Below, piece after piece: positions 52,830-62,394 of a stretch of DNA of 64,000 nt. Under the pieces are notes generated by a model that saw nothing but the letters and a program-made list of their open reading frames with translations, was not told where the DNA came from and did not search any database. The translations under genes were made by a program, and so were the position numbers. How positions within the stretch are numbered: position 1 is the first letter of the stretch; the number at the start of each line of letters is the position of its first letter. The stretch covers positions 1 through 64,000 of the forward strand of contig JAGRKV010000041.1 in the NCBI GenBank assembly GCA_020442165.1. The letters run 5' to 3'. Source of the DNA: Hyphomicrobiaceae bacterium. GTDB taxonomy: Bacteria > Pseudomonadota > Alphaproteobacteria > Rhizobiales > Hyphomicrobiaceae.

Positions 52830-53834
52830 TCATTTCGTCGCGTTGATCTTGTCAACGAGGCCATCCGGCCAGCCCTTGGCGTAGTCAGAAGCCAGATACG
52901 CCTTTTGCACATGAGCGCGGAAGGCATCGACATCAGGCGCATAGACCTTGAGGCCTGCATTCTTGAATTCTGCCGCAAGTGCCTCCTCAAGCTGCAGCTG
53001 GCGCACGCGCACGCGGTCAGCAGTGTCGCTGGCGGCCTTCTGCAACATGGCCTGCTGCTCGGGCGAAAACTTCGTGAACGCCTTTTTCGAAATCGCCAGA
53101 TAGGTCTGATCGACGAGATGGCCTGTCAGCACGATCTGTTTCGTCGCCTCGAAAAAGCGCGCGTCCTTGATTGTTGGCAGCGGGTTGTCCTGGCCGTCGA
53201 TGGCCCCGGTCTGAAGTGCCGTGTAGACCTCGGTGAACGCCATCGGCACGGGATTGGCGCCGAGCGCGCGGCCGAGGAACTGCCAGGCATCTGTGCCGGG
53301 CATGCGCAGTTTGATGCCCGCGAGATCGGCCGGTGTCTTGATCTCCTTGTCTGAGCGCAAGTTGAGCTGGCGGCGGCCGAGATAGAACGCAGCGAGCAGC
53401 TTGACGCCCAGGTCGTCCTCCACCTTCTGCTTCAGCGGCGCCATGTAATCGGCAGCAAAGACGTTTGACTGATGCTCCGCATCCCGCAGCAGATACCCCG
53501 ACGTGAAGATCGAGAACTCCGGCACGAACTCGGCAAGCTCCTGTGCCGAGATCATCGCCATCTCGAGGTTACCCCGTGCCATCGCCTCGATTTCGGTTCC
53601 CTGCTTGAAGAGCGTCGCGTTCCAGTGCAGCTGCAAGTCGGCGAATTGGGCAACTGCTGGGGCGAACACTTCGATCATCGCCAGCGCCCGCTGGTCGGTC
53701 GGAGAATTGGCCGATGACAGCCGCAACACCATCGAGGAGCCCGCCATTGCCCGCCGGCCAATGGGCAGCATCAGCGGCATCGTCAAAGCGGCTCCGCCAA
53801 CCATCAACCGCCGCCGATCGATCATTTCTGGCAT
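52830..53834 (-). CDS. dctP: TRAP transporter solute-binding protein (DctP)
   Basis: This 334-residue periplasmic protein has a Tat-like signal (IDRRRLMVGGAALTMPLMLPIGRRAMAG). The DctP fold shows LRLSSANSPTDQRALAM, EIEAMARGNLEMAMISAQE, the conserved Arg in IKLRMPGTDAW, and AFTEVYTALQTGAIDGQDNPL, the substrate-binding helix. C4-dicarboxylate or similar acids are likely ligands, but this cannot be told from sequence. GAGGGGG precedes the ATG at 53834. It leads the dctPQM operon. Confidence 0.93.
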   Translation of the reverse strand: MPEMIDRRRLMVGGAALTMPLMLPIGRRAMAGSSMVLRLSSANSPTDQRALAMIEVFAPAVAQFADLQLHWNATLFKQGTEIEAMARGNLEMAMISAQELAEFVPEFSIFTSGYLLRDAEHQSNVFAADYMAPLKQKVEDDLGVKLLAAFYLGRRQLNLRSDKEIKTPADLAGIKLRMPGTDAWQFLGRALGANPVPMAFTEVYTALQTGAIDGQDNPLPTIKDARFFEATKQIVLTGHLVDQTYLAISKKAFTKFSPEQQAMLQKAASDTADRVRVRQLQLEEALAAEFKNAGLKVYAPDVDAFRAHVQKAYLASDYAKGWPDGLVDKINATK

Positions 53835-54035
53835 TTCCCCCTCGCCACTCTCAGGTGTCGGCCGCCGTCCGCCGTCAGGCGGTCCCATTCCGTGCCTGTT
53901 TGTCACGCCCTGCCTGCTCTGGCAAAGCCCCCGCTGCTCCCCAACATCCCTTTCCACTTGCGTGTTTACCCTCCGTTCGGGTATCTCACCTCATGATATG
54001 AGCGTTTGCAGCCCTGCGTCGCGCATTGAGCAGGT

Positions 54036-54041
54036 TATAAT
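54036..54041 (+). promoter_or_regulatory. Candidate -10 element of the leuA transcript
   Basis: A perfect TATAAT. A transcript starting near 54048 would include the leader frame at 54100. No convincing -35 hexamer is present at 17 bp, so activator help or an alphaproteobacterial relaxed -35 is likely. Confidence 0.55.
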
Positions 54042-54099
54042 GTGCGCATGCAGCGAACCGGATCGGCGATGACCCATGAGGCCTAAGGCCTGGACATCG

Positions 54100-54195
54100 A
54101 TGATGAATTCGGCCCCGTCGGAGGTTCTGACGGGTGCGGATGCGCGTCTGTGCGGCACCTTTGACCGCCTTACCCTCCTCCTTACCAGCCCCTGA
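54100..54195 (+). CDS. Leu-codon-rich leader peptide of leuA
   Basis: A 31-codon frame begins with ATGATG and ends TGA. It has Leu at positions 10, 17, 24, 26, 27 and 28; the cluster RLTLLLTSP uses CTT, CTC, CTC, CTT codons at 54169-54183. The stop codon (54193-54195) lies inside the 5' arm of the hairpin at 54189. This matches the layout of ribosome-mediated attenuation, in which ribosome stalling at Leu codons controls folding. A weak AAGG lies 11 bases upstream. It is too short for typical gene finders. Confidence 0.6.
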   Translation: MMNSAPSEVLTGADARLCGTFDRLTLLLTSP

Positions 54196-54234
54196 GCTTC
54201 GGCAGGCCCGGTTGACCGGGCGGGCGCTCAGGGG
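54189..54234 (+). promoter_or_regulatory. Nested hairpin overlapping the leader stop codon
   Basis: CCCCTGAGC (54189-54197) is exactly complementary to GCTCAGGGG (54226-54234); inside, GCCCGG/CCGGGC (54206-54221) forms a second stem with loop TTGA. A ribosome stalled at the Leu codons would cover the 5' arm. No T-run follows, so the effect may be rho-dependent termination, pausing or a longer structure rather than classical termination. Confidence 0.6.
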
Positions 54235-54309
54235 ATTGAACGATTGCAACCGAGGGTTCAATTGCCAGCGCGAGAACGCTGCTGGCCACACGGCAAGGAA
54301 CAACAGGTC

Positions 54310-55905
54310 ATGACCAAGACCACCCAAGATTCAAGCCCCCAGAGCCCACGACAGATCGTGGAGGCCGACGCCGGGCGCGTCTTGATATTCGACACCACGC
54401 TGCGCGATGGCGAGCAGTGCCCCGGCGCCACCATGACGTTCGAGGAGAAGCTCGAAGTTGCCGACTGCCTCGACCAGATGGGCGTCGACATCATCGAGGC
54501 GGGGTTCCCGATCGCGTCCGAGGGTGACTTCGAGGCGGTGTCCGCCATTGCCAAGCGGGTGAAGCGCGCCAGCGTGGCCGGGCTGGCTCGGGCCGGCGAG
54601 AAGGATATCGACCGTGCCGGCGAGGCTGTGAAGCACGCGGTCAAGCCGCGCATTCACACCTTCATCTCGACCAGCCCCGTGCATATGAAGTTCAAGCTGC
54701 AAAAGTCTGCCGATGAGGTGCTGGACCTCGTCTCCAAGCAGTGCAGCCGTGCACGTAACTGGGTGGAAGACGTCGAATGGTCGGCGGAGGACGCCACCCG
54801 CACCGAGCACGATTTCCTGTGCCGCTGCGTCGAGGCGGCGATCAAGGCGGGTGCCACCACCATCAACATCCCCGACACAGTGGGCTACACAGTGCCGGAG
54901 GAATATTTCGCGCTCATCAAGATGCTGCGCGACCGCGTGCCCAATGCTGACAAGGCAATCTTCTCCACCCATTGCCACAACGACCTGGGACTGGCAGTCG
55001 CCAATTCTCTCGCTGGCGTCAAGGCCGGCGCGCGCCAGATCGAATGCACCATCAATGGCATCGGCGAGCGCGCGGGCAACGCGGCCCTGGAAGAGATCGT
55101 CATGGCGATCAAGACGCGCAACGATGCACTGCCGTTCAATACGGCCATCGACAGCAAGATGCTGTCGCGGGCCTCGCGCCTCGTCTCTGCCGTCACCAAC
55201 TTCCCGGTCCAGTACAACAAGGCGATCGTCGGCCGAAATGCGTTCGCGCACGAGAGCGGCATCCATCAGGACGGCATGCTGAAGCACACCCAGACCTACG
55301 AGATCATGACGCCGGAATCGGTCGGCGTCGCCAAGACTTCGCTGGTCATGGGCAAGCATTCTGGTCGCAACGCCTTCCGCACCAAGCTGAAGGAGCTGGG
55401 CTACGACCTGGGCGATAACCAGTTTGAGGATGCCTTCAACCGCTTCAAGGCGCTCGCCGACCGCAAGAAGCATGTCTACGATGAGGACATCGAGGCGCTG
55501 GTGGACGAGGGCATCGCTCATATGCACGACCGCACCAAGGTCGTGGCATTGACAGTCATTGCCGGCACCATGGGTCCGCAGGCGGCGACATTGACACTCG
55601 ACATCGAAGGCAGCCAGCACACAGTGCAGGCGACCGGCAATGGACCTGTCGATGCAACCTTCAACGCCATCAAGCAGCTGCTGCCACATAACGGCAAGCT
55701 GGCGCTCTACCAGGTTCATGCCGTGACCGAGGGCACCGATGCCCAGGCGGAGGTTTCGGTGCGCCTGGAAGAGGAGGGACGCACAGTGACCGGGCGCGGC
55801 GCCGACACCGACACGCTGGTGGCGTCCGCACGGGCATATGTGGCGGCCGTCAATAAGTTGATGGTCAAGCGTCAGAAGGTGACGGGTGCGCAATCCGCCC
55901 TTTGA
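54310..55905 (+). CDS. leuA: 2-Isopropylmalate synthase
   Basis: This 531-residue enzyme condenses acetyl-CoA with 2-oxoisovalerate, the first step of leucine synthesis. The catalytic TIM barrel begins [19 protein letters not shown] (about residues 24-42), with VGYTVPEEY and the metal site [29 protein letters not shown] and [18 protein letters not shown] follow. The C-terminal domain (about 400-520) is the LeuA allosteric dimer domain for leucine feedback. The ATG at 54310 is used; 22 upstream codons lie in the leader region. Leader peptide and hairpins upstream suggest leucine-dependent attenuation. Confidence 0.96.
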   Translation: MTKTTQDSSPQSPRQIVEADAGRVLIFDTTLRDGEQCPGATMTFEEKLEVADCLDQMGVDIIEAGFPIASEGDFEAVSAIAKRVKRASVAGLARAGEKDIDRAGEAVKHAVKPRIHTFISTSPVHMKFKLQKSADEVLDLVSKQCSRARNWVEDVEWSAEDATRTEHDFLCRCVEAAIKAGATTINIPDTVGYTVPEEYFALIKMLRDRVPNADKAIFSTHCHNDLGLAVANSLAGVKAGARQIECTINGIGERAGNAALEEIVMAIKTRNDALPFNTAIDSKMLSRASRLVSAVTNFPVQYNKAIVGRNAFAHESGIHQDGMLKHTQTYEIMTPESVGVAKTSLVMGKHSGRNAFRTKLKELGYDLGDNQFEDAFNRFKALADRKKHVYDEDIEALVDEGIAHMHDRTKVVALTVIAGTMGPQAATLTLDIEGSQHTVQATGNGPVDATFNAIKQLLPHNGKLALYQVHAVTEGTDAQAEVSVRLEEEGRTVTGRGADTDTLVASARAYVAAVNKLMVKRQKVTGAQSAL

Positions 55906-55927
55906 TTGCCAACACTGATCTGGAGCA

Positions 55928-55951
55928 GAGGTCGAGGGTGAACTCGACCTC
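55928..55951 (+). terminator. Hairpin after leuA
   Basis: GAGGTCGAG (55928-55936) pairs perfectly with CTCGACCTC (55943-55951), loop GGTGAA, 22 bases after the stop codon. No T-run follows, so its strength is uncertain. Confidence 0.55.
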
Positions 55952-56334
55952 CGCACCGGAACAGGCTAGCGGGGGCGCTCAGCGAATTTGATTGCGTCTA
56001 CCGGTGCGGATCCGGCCACATGCGCTAGGGGCTGCGGCGTCGGCCTACCAAGACCGGCCACCCGGAGCCGCATTTGCCATGCGAACCGGTTCACCAATCA
56101 CGCATGTGGCGGAATAGTCTTTCTCCGTCCGCGATGAACCTTCGCAACCGTTTTGATTGGCGGGCAAATTCCGAGCCGCTATCATGAAATTGCGGTTGCC
56201 ATTTCCCTGAGCGGCGAGGGAGTCGAGATAAGCGGTGGTGCAAAGGTACGGCACGGCCAGCGTAGGCGTATTTTCAGCGCGCAGCCAAGTTGGGGTCGTG
56301 CGCAGCCAGATTTGAGGCGAGGGGTTCTGGGTTC
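55952..56334. other. Gene-free region upstream of mreB
   Basis: About 380 bases with no supported gene; a minus-strand frame of 69 codons shows no domain. It should contain the promoter of the rod-shape operon. Confidence 0.5.
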
Positions 56335-57372
56335 ATGCGTCTTGGCGTTACGAGCGTCTTTTCCGACGACATTGCGATTGATCTCGGCACCGCCAACACG
56401 CTCGTCCATGTCAGCGGCCGTGGAGTGGTGATCGACGAGCCTTCGGTCGTCGCCGTCAACAATCGTCATGGCGTTCGCGAGGTGCTGGCTGTCGGGCAGA
56501 CGGCAAAGCAGATGCTCGGCAGGACGCCTGAAAGTATCGAGACCATTCGTCCGCTCCGCGATGGCGTTATCGCCGATTTCATCGCGACCGAAGAGATGCT
56601 TCGCCAGTTCATCAAGCGCACCAAGTCGATGCTGGGCTTCAGGCGGCCACGCATCCTGATCTGCGTGCCAGCTGGCGCGACGCCGGTCGAGCGCCGGGCC
56701 GTCTACGAGACCGCTATCTCCGCTGGAGCCCGTCGCGTCTTTCTCGTCGAGGAGCCGGTGGCCGCCGCGCTGGGTGCGGGCCTGCCCATCGACGAGCCAT
56801 CAGGTTCAATGGTCGTCGACATCGGTGGCGGCACATCGGACATCGCGGTCTTGTCACTGGGCGGCGTCGTGCAGGCACGCTCACTCAGGTGCGCGGGCAA
56901 TGCGATGGATGATGCGATCATCCGCTATGTACGCCGTCGTCACCAGTTGCTGATCGGCGAGGCCAACGCCGAGCGCATCAAGATCGAGGCGGGCTCGGCA
57001 TCACAGATCATGAATGGCCGCCTCGCCGAGATCCACATCCGCGGTCGCGACCTTCGCCAGGGTAAACCCAAGAGCATCGTGCTGGGCCCAAAGGACGTAG
57101 CCGAAGCGCTAGAGGACCCGATCGAACAGATGTCCGAATTCATCCAGCGCGCCCTTGAGGATTTGCCACCCGAGGTCTCAGGCGACATTTGCGAGCATGG
57201 CATCCTGCTGACCGGCGGCGGCGCGCTTCTGGATAAGCTCGACCGCGAGCTGGAGCGCCGCGTCGGTGTCAAATTCCATGTACCTGAGCGTCCCACGCAG
57301 TGCGTCGTCAAGGGTTCGGCCATGATCCTGGAACAGCTCGCAGCTCGCGAGCACCTGCTTATCAGGCAATGA
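56335..57372 (+). CDS. mreB: Rod shape-determining protein MreB
   Basis: This 345-residue bacterial actin polymerises along the inner membrane and guides lateral wall synthesis. Signatures are IAIDLGTANTLVHVSGRGVV (phosphate 1), VFLVEEPVAAALGAGLP, VVDIGGGTSDIAVLSLGG (phosphate 2), GNAMDDAIIRYVRRRH and GILLTGGGALLDKLDREL (adenosine). GAGG and GGGG precede the ATG at 56335. It is the first gene of mreB-mreC-mreD-mrdA-rodA, all on one strand. Confidence 0.97.
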   Translation: MRLGVTSVFSDDIAIDLGTANTLVHVSGRGVVIDEPSVVAVNNRHGVREVLAVGQTAKQMLGRTPESIETIRPLRDGVIADFIATEEMLRQFIKRTKSMLGFRRPRILICVPAGATPVERRAVYETAISAGARRVFLVEEPVAAALGAGLPIDEPSGSMVVDIGGGTSDIAVLSLGGVVQARSLRCAGNAMDDAIIRYVRRRHQLLIGEANAERIKIEAGSASQIMNGRLAEIHIRGRDLRQGKPKSIVLGPKDVAEALEDPIEQMSEFIQRALEDLPPEVSGDICEHGILLTGGGALLDKLDRELERRVGVKFHVPERPTQCVVKGSAMILEQLAAREHLLIRQ

Positions 57373-57453
57373 TGTGAAAACGTGTCGCCACCCGCCGTGT
57401 GTAGCCGCTGGAAGAGCTAGGTTGAGTGTCCAGTTGAGTGGATCGAGTGAAGT

Positions 57454-58383
57454 ATGTTGAGGTCGGGCAATAAGATCATGCTCTTTTCTCGGCATGGCAA
57501 CAGCCGCCGCCAGCGCGCCGAAGTCGGCGTTCTGTGGGTGCTGCTCGTCCTCACTTCGCTCTGCCTCATGGTCTTGAGCAAACTCGACCACAGCTATATT
57601 CGCTGGGCGCGCGGCATCGTCTCGGAAACCGCAGCACCGATGCTCCGCCGCGCCCAGGACGCGATGGCGCCGTTGAAGTGGGCAGCGCACCAGGGCACAT
57701 CCTACGTGGAGATGGTCAAGCATTACGATGCGCTGAAGCTTGAAAACCGCGAGTTGCAGCACTGGAAACTCCATGCAAAAGAGCTGGAGCGGCAGCTTGC
57801 CGATCTCTCCGCCCTGGCGCGAACAGTCAAATCAAACCAAACCACCTCGTTGACGGCCCGCGTCATCGCAACCGCGCCCGGCAACTTCTCCGGAAATGTG
57901 CTGATTGCCGCGGGCCGCCGTCAGCAGGTTCTGGCGGGGCACGCCGTCGTCGATGCAGGTGGCCTCGCTGGCCGCGTGGTCGATGCCTACGAGAACACCG
58001 CACGCGTCATGCTGCTCACCGATCTGCAGAGCCGTATCCCGGTTCACGTCGGTGACAATCGTGCGCGTGCCTTGATGTTGGGAGGCAGCGGCGCGTTGCC
58101 ACGCCTCGGCTTCTTGGCTGAGGGAGAGGCGATCAAGGCCGGTGACAGTGTCGAGACCTCAGGTGTTGGCGGTCTGTTGCCACGCGGGTTGCGCATCGGT
58201 GAGGTCGTGGAGGTGGAGGGGAATCTGGCCGTCAGGCTGGCTGCCGACCTTGAACATCTCGATTATGTTGCGGTTCTCCTGCACCCCTCGCCGGAACTCG
58301 AACTGAGCGATGGAGCAGGCGCACGCGCGGTAGGCAGGCGCGCCCAGGTCCAGCCCGGCGGCGGGCGCGAGGCAACGCCATGA
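57454..58383 (+). CDS. mreC: Rod shape-determining protein MreC
   Basis: This 309-residue protein has a cytosolic N-terminus, one membrane helix (VGVLWVLLVLTSLCLMVLS) and a periplasmic coiled coil (MVKHYDALKLENRELQHWKLHAKELERQLADL). The beta-domain has ARVIATAPGNFSGNVLIAAG, GLAGRVVDAYENTARVMLLTD and GLLPRGLRIGEVVEVEG. It links MreB to PBP2 and MreD in the elongasome. The stop overlaps the mreD start (ATGA). An alternative ATG lies at 57478. Confidence 0.94.
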   Translation: MLRSGNKIMLFSRHGNSRRQRAEVGVLWVLLVLTSLCLMVLSKLDHSYIRWARGIVSETAAPMLRRAQDAMAPLKWAAHQGTSYVEMVKHYDALKLENRELQHWKLHAKELERQLADLSALARTVKSNQTTSLTARVIATAPGNFSGNVLIAAGRRQQVLAGHAVVDAGGLAGRVVDAYENTARVMLLTDLQSRIPVHVGDNRARALMLGGSGALPRLGFLAEGEAIKAGDSVETSGVGGLLPRGLRIGEVVEVEGNLAVRLAADLEHLDYVAVLLHPSPELELSDGAGARAVGRRAQVQPGGGREATP

Positions 58384-58895
58384 TACCGCTGTTGAGAGTG
58401 CTGTTGCCATCGCTGGTTCTCATACTCGTTACGCTGCTGGCTGTTCTGCCTTGGGGAATGGGTGCGCATGCGCAATCCGTTCTGGCACTGGCTCCGCTGA
58501 CCACTCTGTTCGCCATGAACGTGCGCCGTGCACACGCAGTTCCAGATTGGATGGCCTTCCTGTGCGGCCTGCTTCTCGATGCACTGACCAATCAGCCGCT
58601 CGGCTTCTGGGCGCTGATCCATCTCGTGGTTTATGGCCTGGCTGCTCTTGCCCATCAGCAATCGACCCGCCGGTTGCTTTCCCGCTGGCTTGCCTACGTC
58701 TGCGTCCTTGCCGTCACGACGGCGCTGATGTGGCTCGTCGAGTCGCTTTTGATCCTTTCCGCCAAGCCCTGGCAGCCGCTATTGCAGGCAGCCACTGTTG
58801 CCGTCATCGCATATCCGCTTGTGGACGCATTGATGTCTGCAGTCGTTGCCTTGCCCATGAGGCGCGACAGCCATCTCCATGCAAGCAGAGGCTGA
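58380..58895 (+). CDS. mreD: Rod shape-determining protein MreD
   Basis: This 171-residue membrane protein has about five helices (LVLILVTLLAVLPWG, DWMAFLCGLLLDALTNQPLGFWALIHLVVYGLAAL, WLAYVCVLAVTTALMWLVESLLIL, AATVAVIAYPLVDALMSAVV). GLLLDALTNQPLG is the conserved MreD motif (G-L-x-x-D-x). It partners MreC. It overlaps mreC by 4 bases and is followed 4 bases later by mrdA. Confidence 0.92.
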   Translation: MIPLLRVLLPSLVLILVTLLAVLPWGMGAHAQSVLALAPLTTLFAMNVRRAHAVPDWMAFLCGLLLDALTNQPLGFWALIHLVVYGLAALAHQQSTRRLLSRWLAYVCVLAVTTALMWLVESLLILSAKPWQPLLQAATVAVIAYPLVDALMSAVVALPMRRDSHLHASRG

Positions 58896-58899
58896 GGTG

Positions 58900-60768
58900 A
58901 TGGACGAGTGGCTGGAGAAGGACGACCGTGAGCGCCAAAGCGTCTTCAATCGCCGACTGATCGTGGCTGGCATCGCGCAGGCGGCCGGACTAGGTCTTGT
59001 GGCCGCGCGGCTCTTCCAGCTCCAGGTGACAGAGCAGCCGCGCTACAGCAGGCTTGCGGATCTCAACCGCACCGCGACACAGCTGATCGCTGCAAGGCGC
59101 GGGCGCATCTACGATCGCTTCGGGCAGGTCCTCGTCACCGGCGAGGAGGCGTTCCGCGCCGTCTTCGTGCCGTCTCTCGCAAGCGATCCAGAAGCCGTGC
59201 TCGATCTTTTCCAGCGCATCGTGCCGATCGAAACTGGCGAGAAGCGGCGGTTGCTCGCCCGCGCACGGCGGCAGCGCCCCAACGAACCTATCATTCTGGC
59301 CGAAGACCTCGATTTCGAACAGGTCGCGCAATTGGCGTTGCTTGCGCCGCGCCTGCCTGGCGTCGAGACCGAACACGCCGCCCGCCGCCGCTATCCCGAG
59401 GGGCATCTGGCAGGGCATGTCGTCGGATATGTCGGTCATGTCGAGGATGTCGCCATCGACGACGATCCGATCCTGCGTCTGCCGTGGATGCGCGCGGGCA
59501 AGGCCGGTCTGGAGCGGGGCATGGACCAGCACCTACGTGGTAAGTCTGGCAGCGTTCGCCTTGAGGTCGATGCGAAGGGTCACATTACGCGCGTGATCGG
59601 CAGACACGAGCCAGTGAACGGCCGCGACGTCGTCACAACACTGGATGTCCGGCTGCAGGAAAGGGTGCTGAAGCGCATCGAGAGTGAGCGGCGCGCGGCG
59701 GTCGTCGTTATGGATGTTGCGCTTGGCGAAGTAATCGTCATGGCCTCCGTGCCCACGTACGATCCTGGGCGCATCGTTGCCGGGCTTTCGCAGGACGAAT
59801 GGCAGCGCCTGCGTTCATCCCCCGATGATCCACTCATCAACCGCACCATCTCCGGACAGTATCCGCCGGGCTCCACCTTCAAGATGGTGACGGCGCTGGC
59901 CGCACTGGAGGCGGGAGTCGTCCAGGAACGCGAGCAGATTCGCTGCACCGGACGTCACACCTATGCCGACCATACCTATCGGTGCTGGAACAGAGGTGGG
60001 CATGGCGACATGGATATGGTCGCCGCCCTGCGCGAAAGCTGCGATGTCTACTTCTATACGCTAGCGCAACGGACAGGCATCGATCGCATAGCCGCCATGG
60101 CGCACCGGCTGGGACTTGGCGATACGTTCGATTGCGGGCTGGAGTTGCAAAAACCCGGCGTGGTTCCCGGGCGCGATTGGAAGATCGGCCGTTTCGGCAG
60201 GCGCTGGCTGGGTGGAGAAACGATCCTCGCCGGCATTGGCCAGGGTTACGTGTTGAGCACGCCATTGCAGCTCGCCGTGATGACCGCGCGCATCGCGTCA
60301 GGCCGCGCTGTTGCTCCAGCCTTGGTCCGTGCGCCAAGCAGCGCGTCCGACTTTCCGGCACTCGACATATCTTCGGCACATCTTGATTTCGTCCGCCGCG
60401 GCATGCTCGCATGCGTCAACGGCGATGGCGGCACGGGATGGCGCGCTCGCCTGGATCGCAACGGCGTAGCGGTCGCTGGCAAGACGGGCACATCGCAGGT
60501 CAGCCGTGCCTCTGTCTTGCGCCCGAATGATGAACTGGCCTGGGTGCAACGCGATCACGCCCTCTTCGTTGCATACGTTCCAGCTGACGCGCCCCGTTAT
60601 GCGATCGCCGTCGTGATAGAGCACGGCGGAAGCGGCGGCACGGCGGCAGCACCCCTGGCGCGCGATGTGCTGGAAATGGTGCTCGAACACGATCCCATGG
60701 CGCGGCCGGCCTTCTCGGTTGCCGCACCGGCGGCAGCAGCGCCGGGGAAGGCAGGGAGGGCTGGATGA
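58900..60768 (+). CDS. mrdA: Penicillin-binding protein 2
   Basis: This 622-residue class B PBP is the transpeptidase of lateral wall growth. It has an N-terminal membrane anchor (RRLIVAGIAQAAGLGLVAARLFQL) and the PBP dimerisation domain with YPEGHLAGHVVGYVGHVE. The transpeptidase domain has the S-x-x-K motif at GSTFKM, Ser at about residue 325, and KTGT near 528. The second motif S-x-N is seen as ESCDVYF region (Ser-Cys-Asp in this class). The ATG at 58900 follows AGAGG at 8 bases. It overlaps rodA (ATGA). Confidence 0.95.
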   Translation: MDEWLEKDDRERQSVFNRRLIVAGIAQAAGLGLVAARLFQLQVTEQPRYSRLADLNRTATQLIAARRGRIYDRFGQVLVTGEEAFRAVFVPSLASDPEAVLDLFQRIVPIETGEKRRLLARARRQRPNEPIILAEDLDFEQVAQLALLAPRLPGVETEHAARRRYPEGHLAGHVVGYVGHVEDVAIDDDPILRLPWMRAGKAGLERGMDQHLRGKSGSVRLEVDAKGHITRVIGRHEPVNGRDVVTTLDVRLQERVLKRIESERRAAVVVMDVALGEVIVMASVPTYDPGRIVAGLSQDEWQRLRSSPDDPLINRTISGQYPPGSTFKMVTALAALEAGVVQEREQIRCTGRHTYADHTYRCWNRGGHGDMDMVAALRESCDVYFYTLAQRTGIDRIAAMAHRLGLGDTFDCGLELQKPGVVPGRDWKIGRFGRRWLGGETILAGIGQGYVLSTPLQLAVMTARIASGRAVAPALVRAPSSASDFPALDISSAHLDFVRRGMLACVNGDGGTGWRARLDRNGVAVAGKTGTSQVSRASVLRPNDELAWVQRDHALFVAYVPADAPRYAIAVVIEHGGSGGTAAAPLARDVLEMVLEHDPMARPAFSVAAPAAAAPGKAGRAG

Positions 60769-61919
60769 GCCAGTTGCCAATCCTCGGCTGGGACCAGCAG
60801 CTGACACTGCTGCAGAAGCTGTGGCGCGTAGACTGGCCACTGCTCGCCGTCGCCGCAATCATCGCCATCATCGGTACAGCAACGCTCTATTCCGTTGCCG
60901 GCGGCTCTTTCCAGCCGTTGGCGGAGCGGCACGCCTTCCGCTTTGTATTGGGGCTGGGTCTCGTGCTCGTGATGACGCTCATCACACCGCGCGCGTGGAT
61001 GGCGCTTGCCTACCCCTTCTACGGCGCGACACTTGTCCTGCTGGCCCTCGTGCCGGTCCTTGGTGTCGAGGCGCTTGGCGCACGCCGCTGGCTGACGATG
61101 GCAGGGTTCTCGGTTCAGCCCTCAGAACTCATGAAGGTGGCGCTCGTCGCGGCATTGGCGCGTTATTATCATTGGCTGCCAGCGGAGCGTGTCTCGCGTC
61201 CGCTCTGGATTTTGCTGCCGATGGCCATGATTGCCGTTCCGGTCGTATTGACTCTACGCCAGCCCGATCTCGGCACCGGCATGCTGTTCTTGCTCATCGG
61301 CACGGCGATCATGTTTCTGGCTGGCGTCTCATGGCTGCTGTTTGCCGCGGCAGGCGCGGCCAGCCTGATCGCTTTGCCCTATGTACTGGAGGGTCTGCAC
61401 GGCTATCAGCGAAAGCGCATAGAGACCTTTCTCGATCCCGACAAGGATCCGCTCGGCGCGGGTTACCACATCACGCAATCCAAGATCGCGCTAGGTTCAG
61501 GAGGATTGGAGGGCAAGGGCTTCATGCAGGGCACGCAGAGTCGCCTCGAATTTCTGCCCGAGAAACACACCGACTTTGCCTTCACCATGTTTGGCGAGGA
61601 GTGGGGCTTCGCCGGAGCGATCTTTCTCATCGCGCTCTACGCCTTCCTGCTGGCGCAGATGCTGCACATGGCTTGGCACGCCAAAAGCCACTTCGGCCGC
61701 CTGATCGCCGCCGGCCTGTCCATGACTCTCTTCGCTTATGTCTTCATAAACATTGCAATGGTTACTGGCCTGGTGCCGGTGGTCGGCGTGCCGTTGCCGT
61801 TGATGTCCTATGGTGGCTCCGCGATGCTGAGCTTGATGGCGGCGCTGGGCTTGGCCATGTCGTCGCATGTCCACGGGCGCCATTACCCGCGCCGAAATGA
61901 AATCGGGCCGTTCTGCTAG
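60765..61919 (+). CDS. rodA: Peptidoglycan glycosyltransferase RodA
   Basis: This 384-residue SEDS-family membrane protein of about ten helices polymerises glycan strands together with PBP2. Signatures are QPSELMKVALVAALARYY, VPVVLTLRQPDLGTGMLFLLIG, RIETFLDPDKDPLGAGYHITQSKIALGSGGLEGKG (given here only in part as RIETFLDPDKDPLGAGYH) and FTMFGEEWGFAG. The C-terminal PVVGVPLPLMSYGGSAMLSLM carries the S-Y-G-G motif. It closes the mre operon and is followed by a terminator. Confidence 0.96.
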   Translation: MSQLPILGWDQQLTLLQKLWRVDWPLLAVAAIIAIIGTATLYSVAGGSFQPLAERHAFRFVLGLGLVLVMTLITPRAWMALAYPFYGATLVLLALVPVLGVEALGARRWLTMAGFSVQPSELMKVALVAALARYYHWLPAERVSRPLWILLPMAMIAVPVVLTLRQPDLGTGMLFLLIGTAIMFLAGVSWLLFAAAGAASLIALPYVLEGLHGYQRKRIETFLDPDKDPLGAGYHITQSKIALGSGGLEGKGFMQGTQSRLEFLPEKHTDFAFTMFGEEWGFAGAIFLIALYAFLLAQMLHMAWHAKSHFGRLIAAGLSMTLFAYVFINIAMVTGLVPVVGVPLPLMSYGGSAMLSLMAALGLAMSSHVHGRHYPRRNEIGPFC

Positions 61920-62081
61920 CAACCCGCCTGCCAAGGCAGGGACATTGGCGCCTCGCGCATCGCCACCAGGCATCCGCCAACCCGGCAATTTCCGGCGTTT
62001 TCGAAGCTTCCGCCCGAGCTGCGGAGCGATGCGCGATCTGGGCTGGACAGCGCCTGAGCTTGATGCTATCCGAACCGCCAT

Positions 62082-62101
62082 GGGGCCGCTTCGGCCCCTT
62101 T
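62082..62101 (+). terminator. Rho-independent terminator of the mre-rodA operon
   Basis: GGGGCCG (62082-62088) pairs with CGGCCCC (62092-62098) around CTT and is followed by TTT. Confidence 0.75.
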
Positions 62102-62175
62102 GCCGTCCTCGCATGTCACCATCGGCCGGGTTTCACGGGCCGGACTGTGGCGATGGCTGCCGGTCAACCGGTCAT

Positions 62176-62251
<76 letters not shown>

Positions 62252-62394
62252 AACCACCATAACGTCAGCGGGACGTTCAGATGCGGTTTCAGCGACCTGC
62301 TGGGCATTGATGGACCGCAAGTGACTACTGGCACCAGTTCTCAAATCTCGGCAACGCAATTGCCAGCCATGCATTAAGGGAGCAGTCGAATTGC

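Noticed and set aside
54331..55956. 541-codon minus-strand open frame opposite leuA
   Set aside because: It is the shadow of leuA in GC-rich DNA; it has no domain, whereas leuA shows complete catalytic motifs.
56045..56254. 69-codon minus-strand frame before mreB
   Set aside because: No signal peptide, domain or ribosome site.
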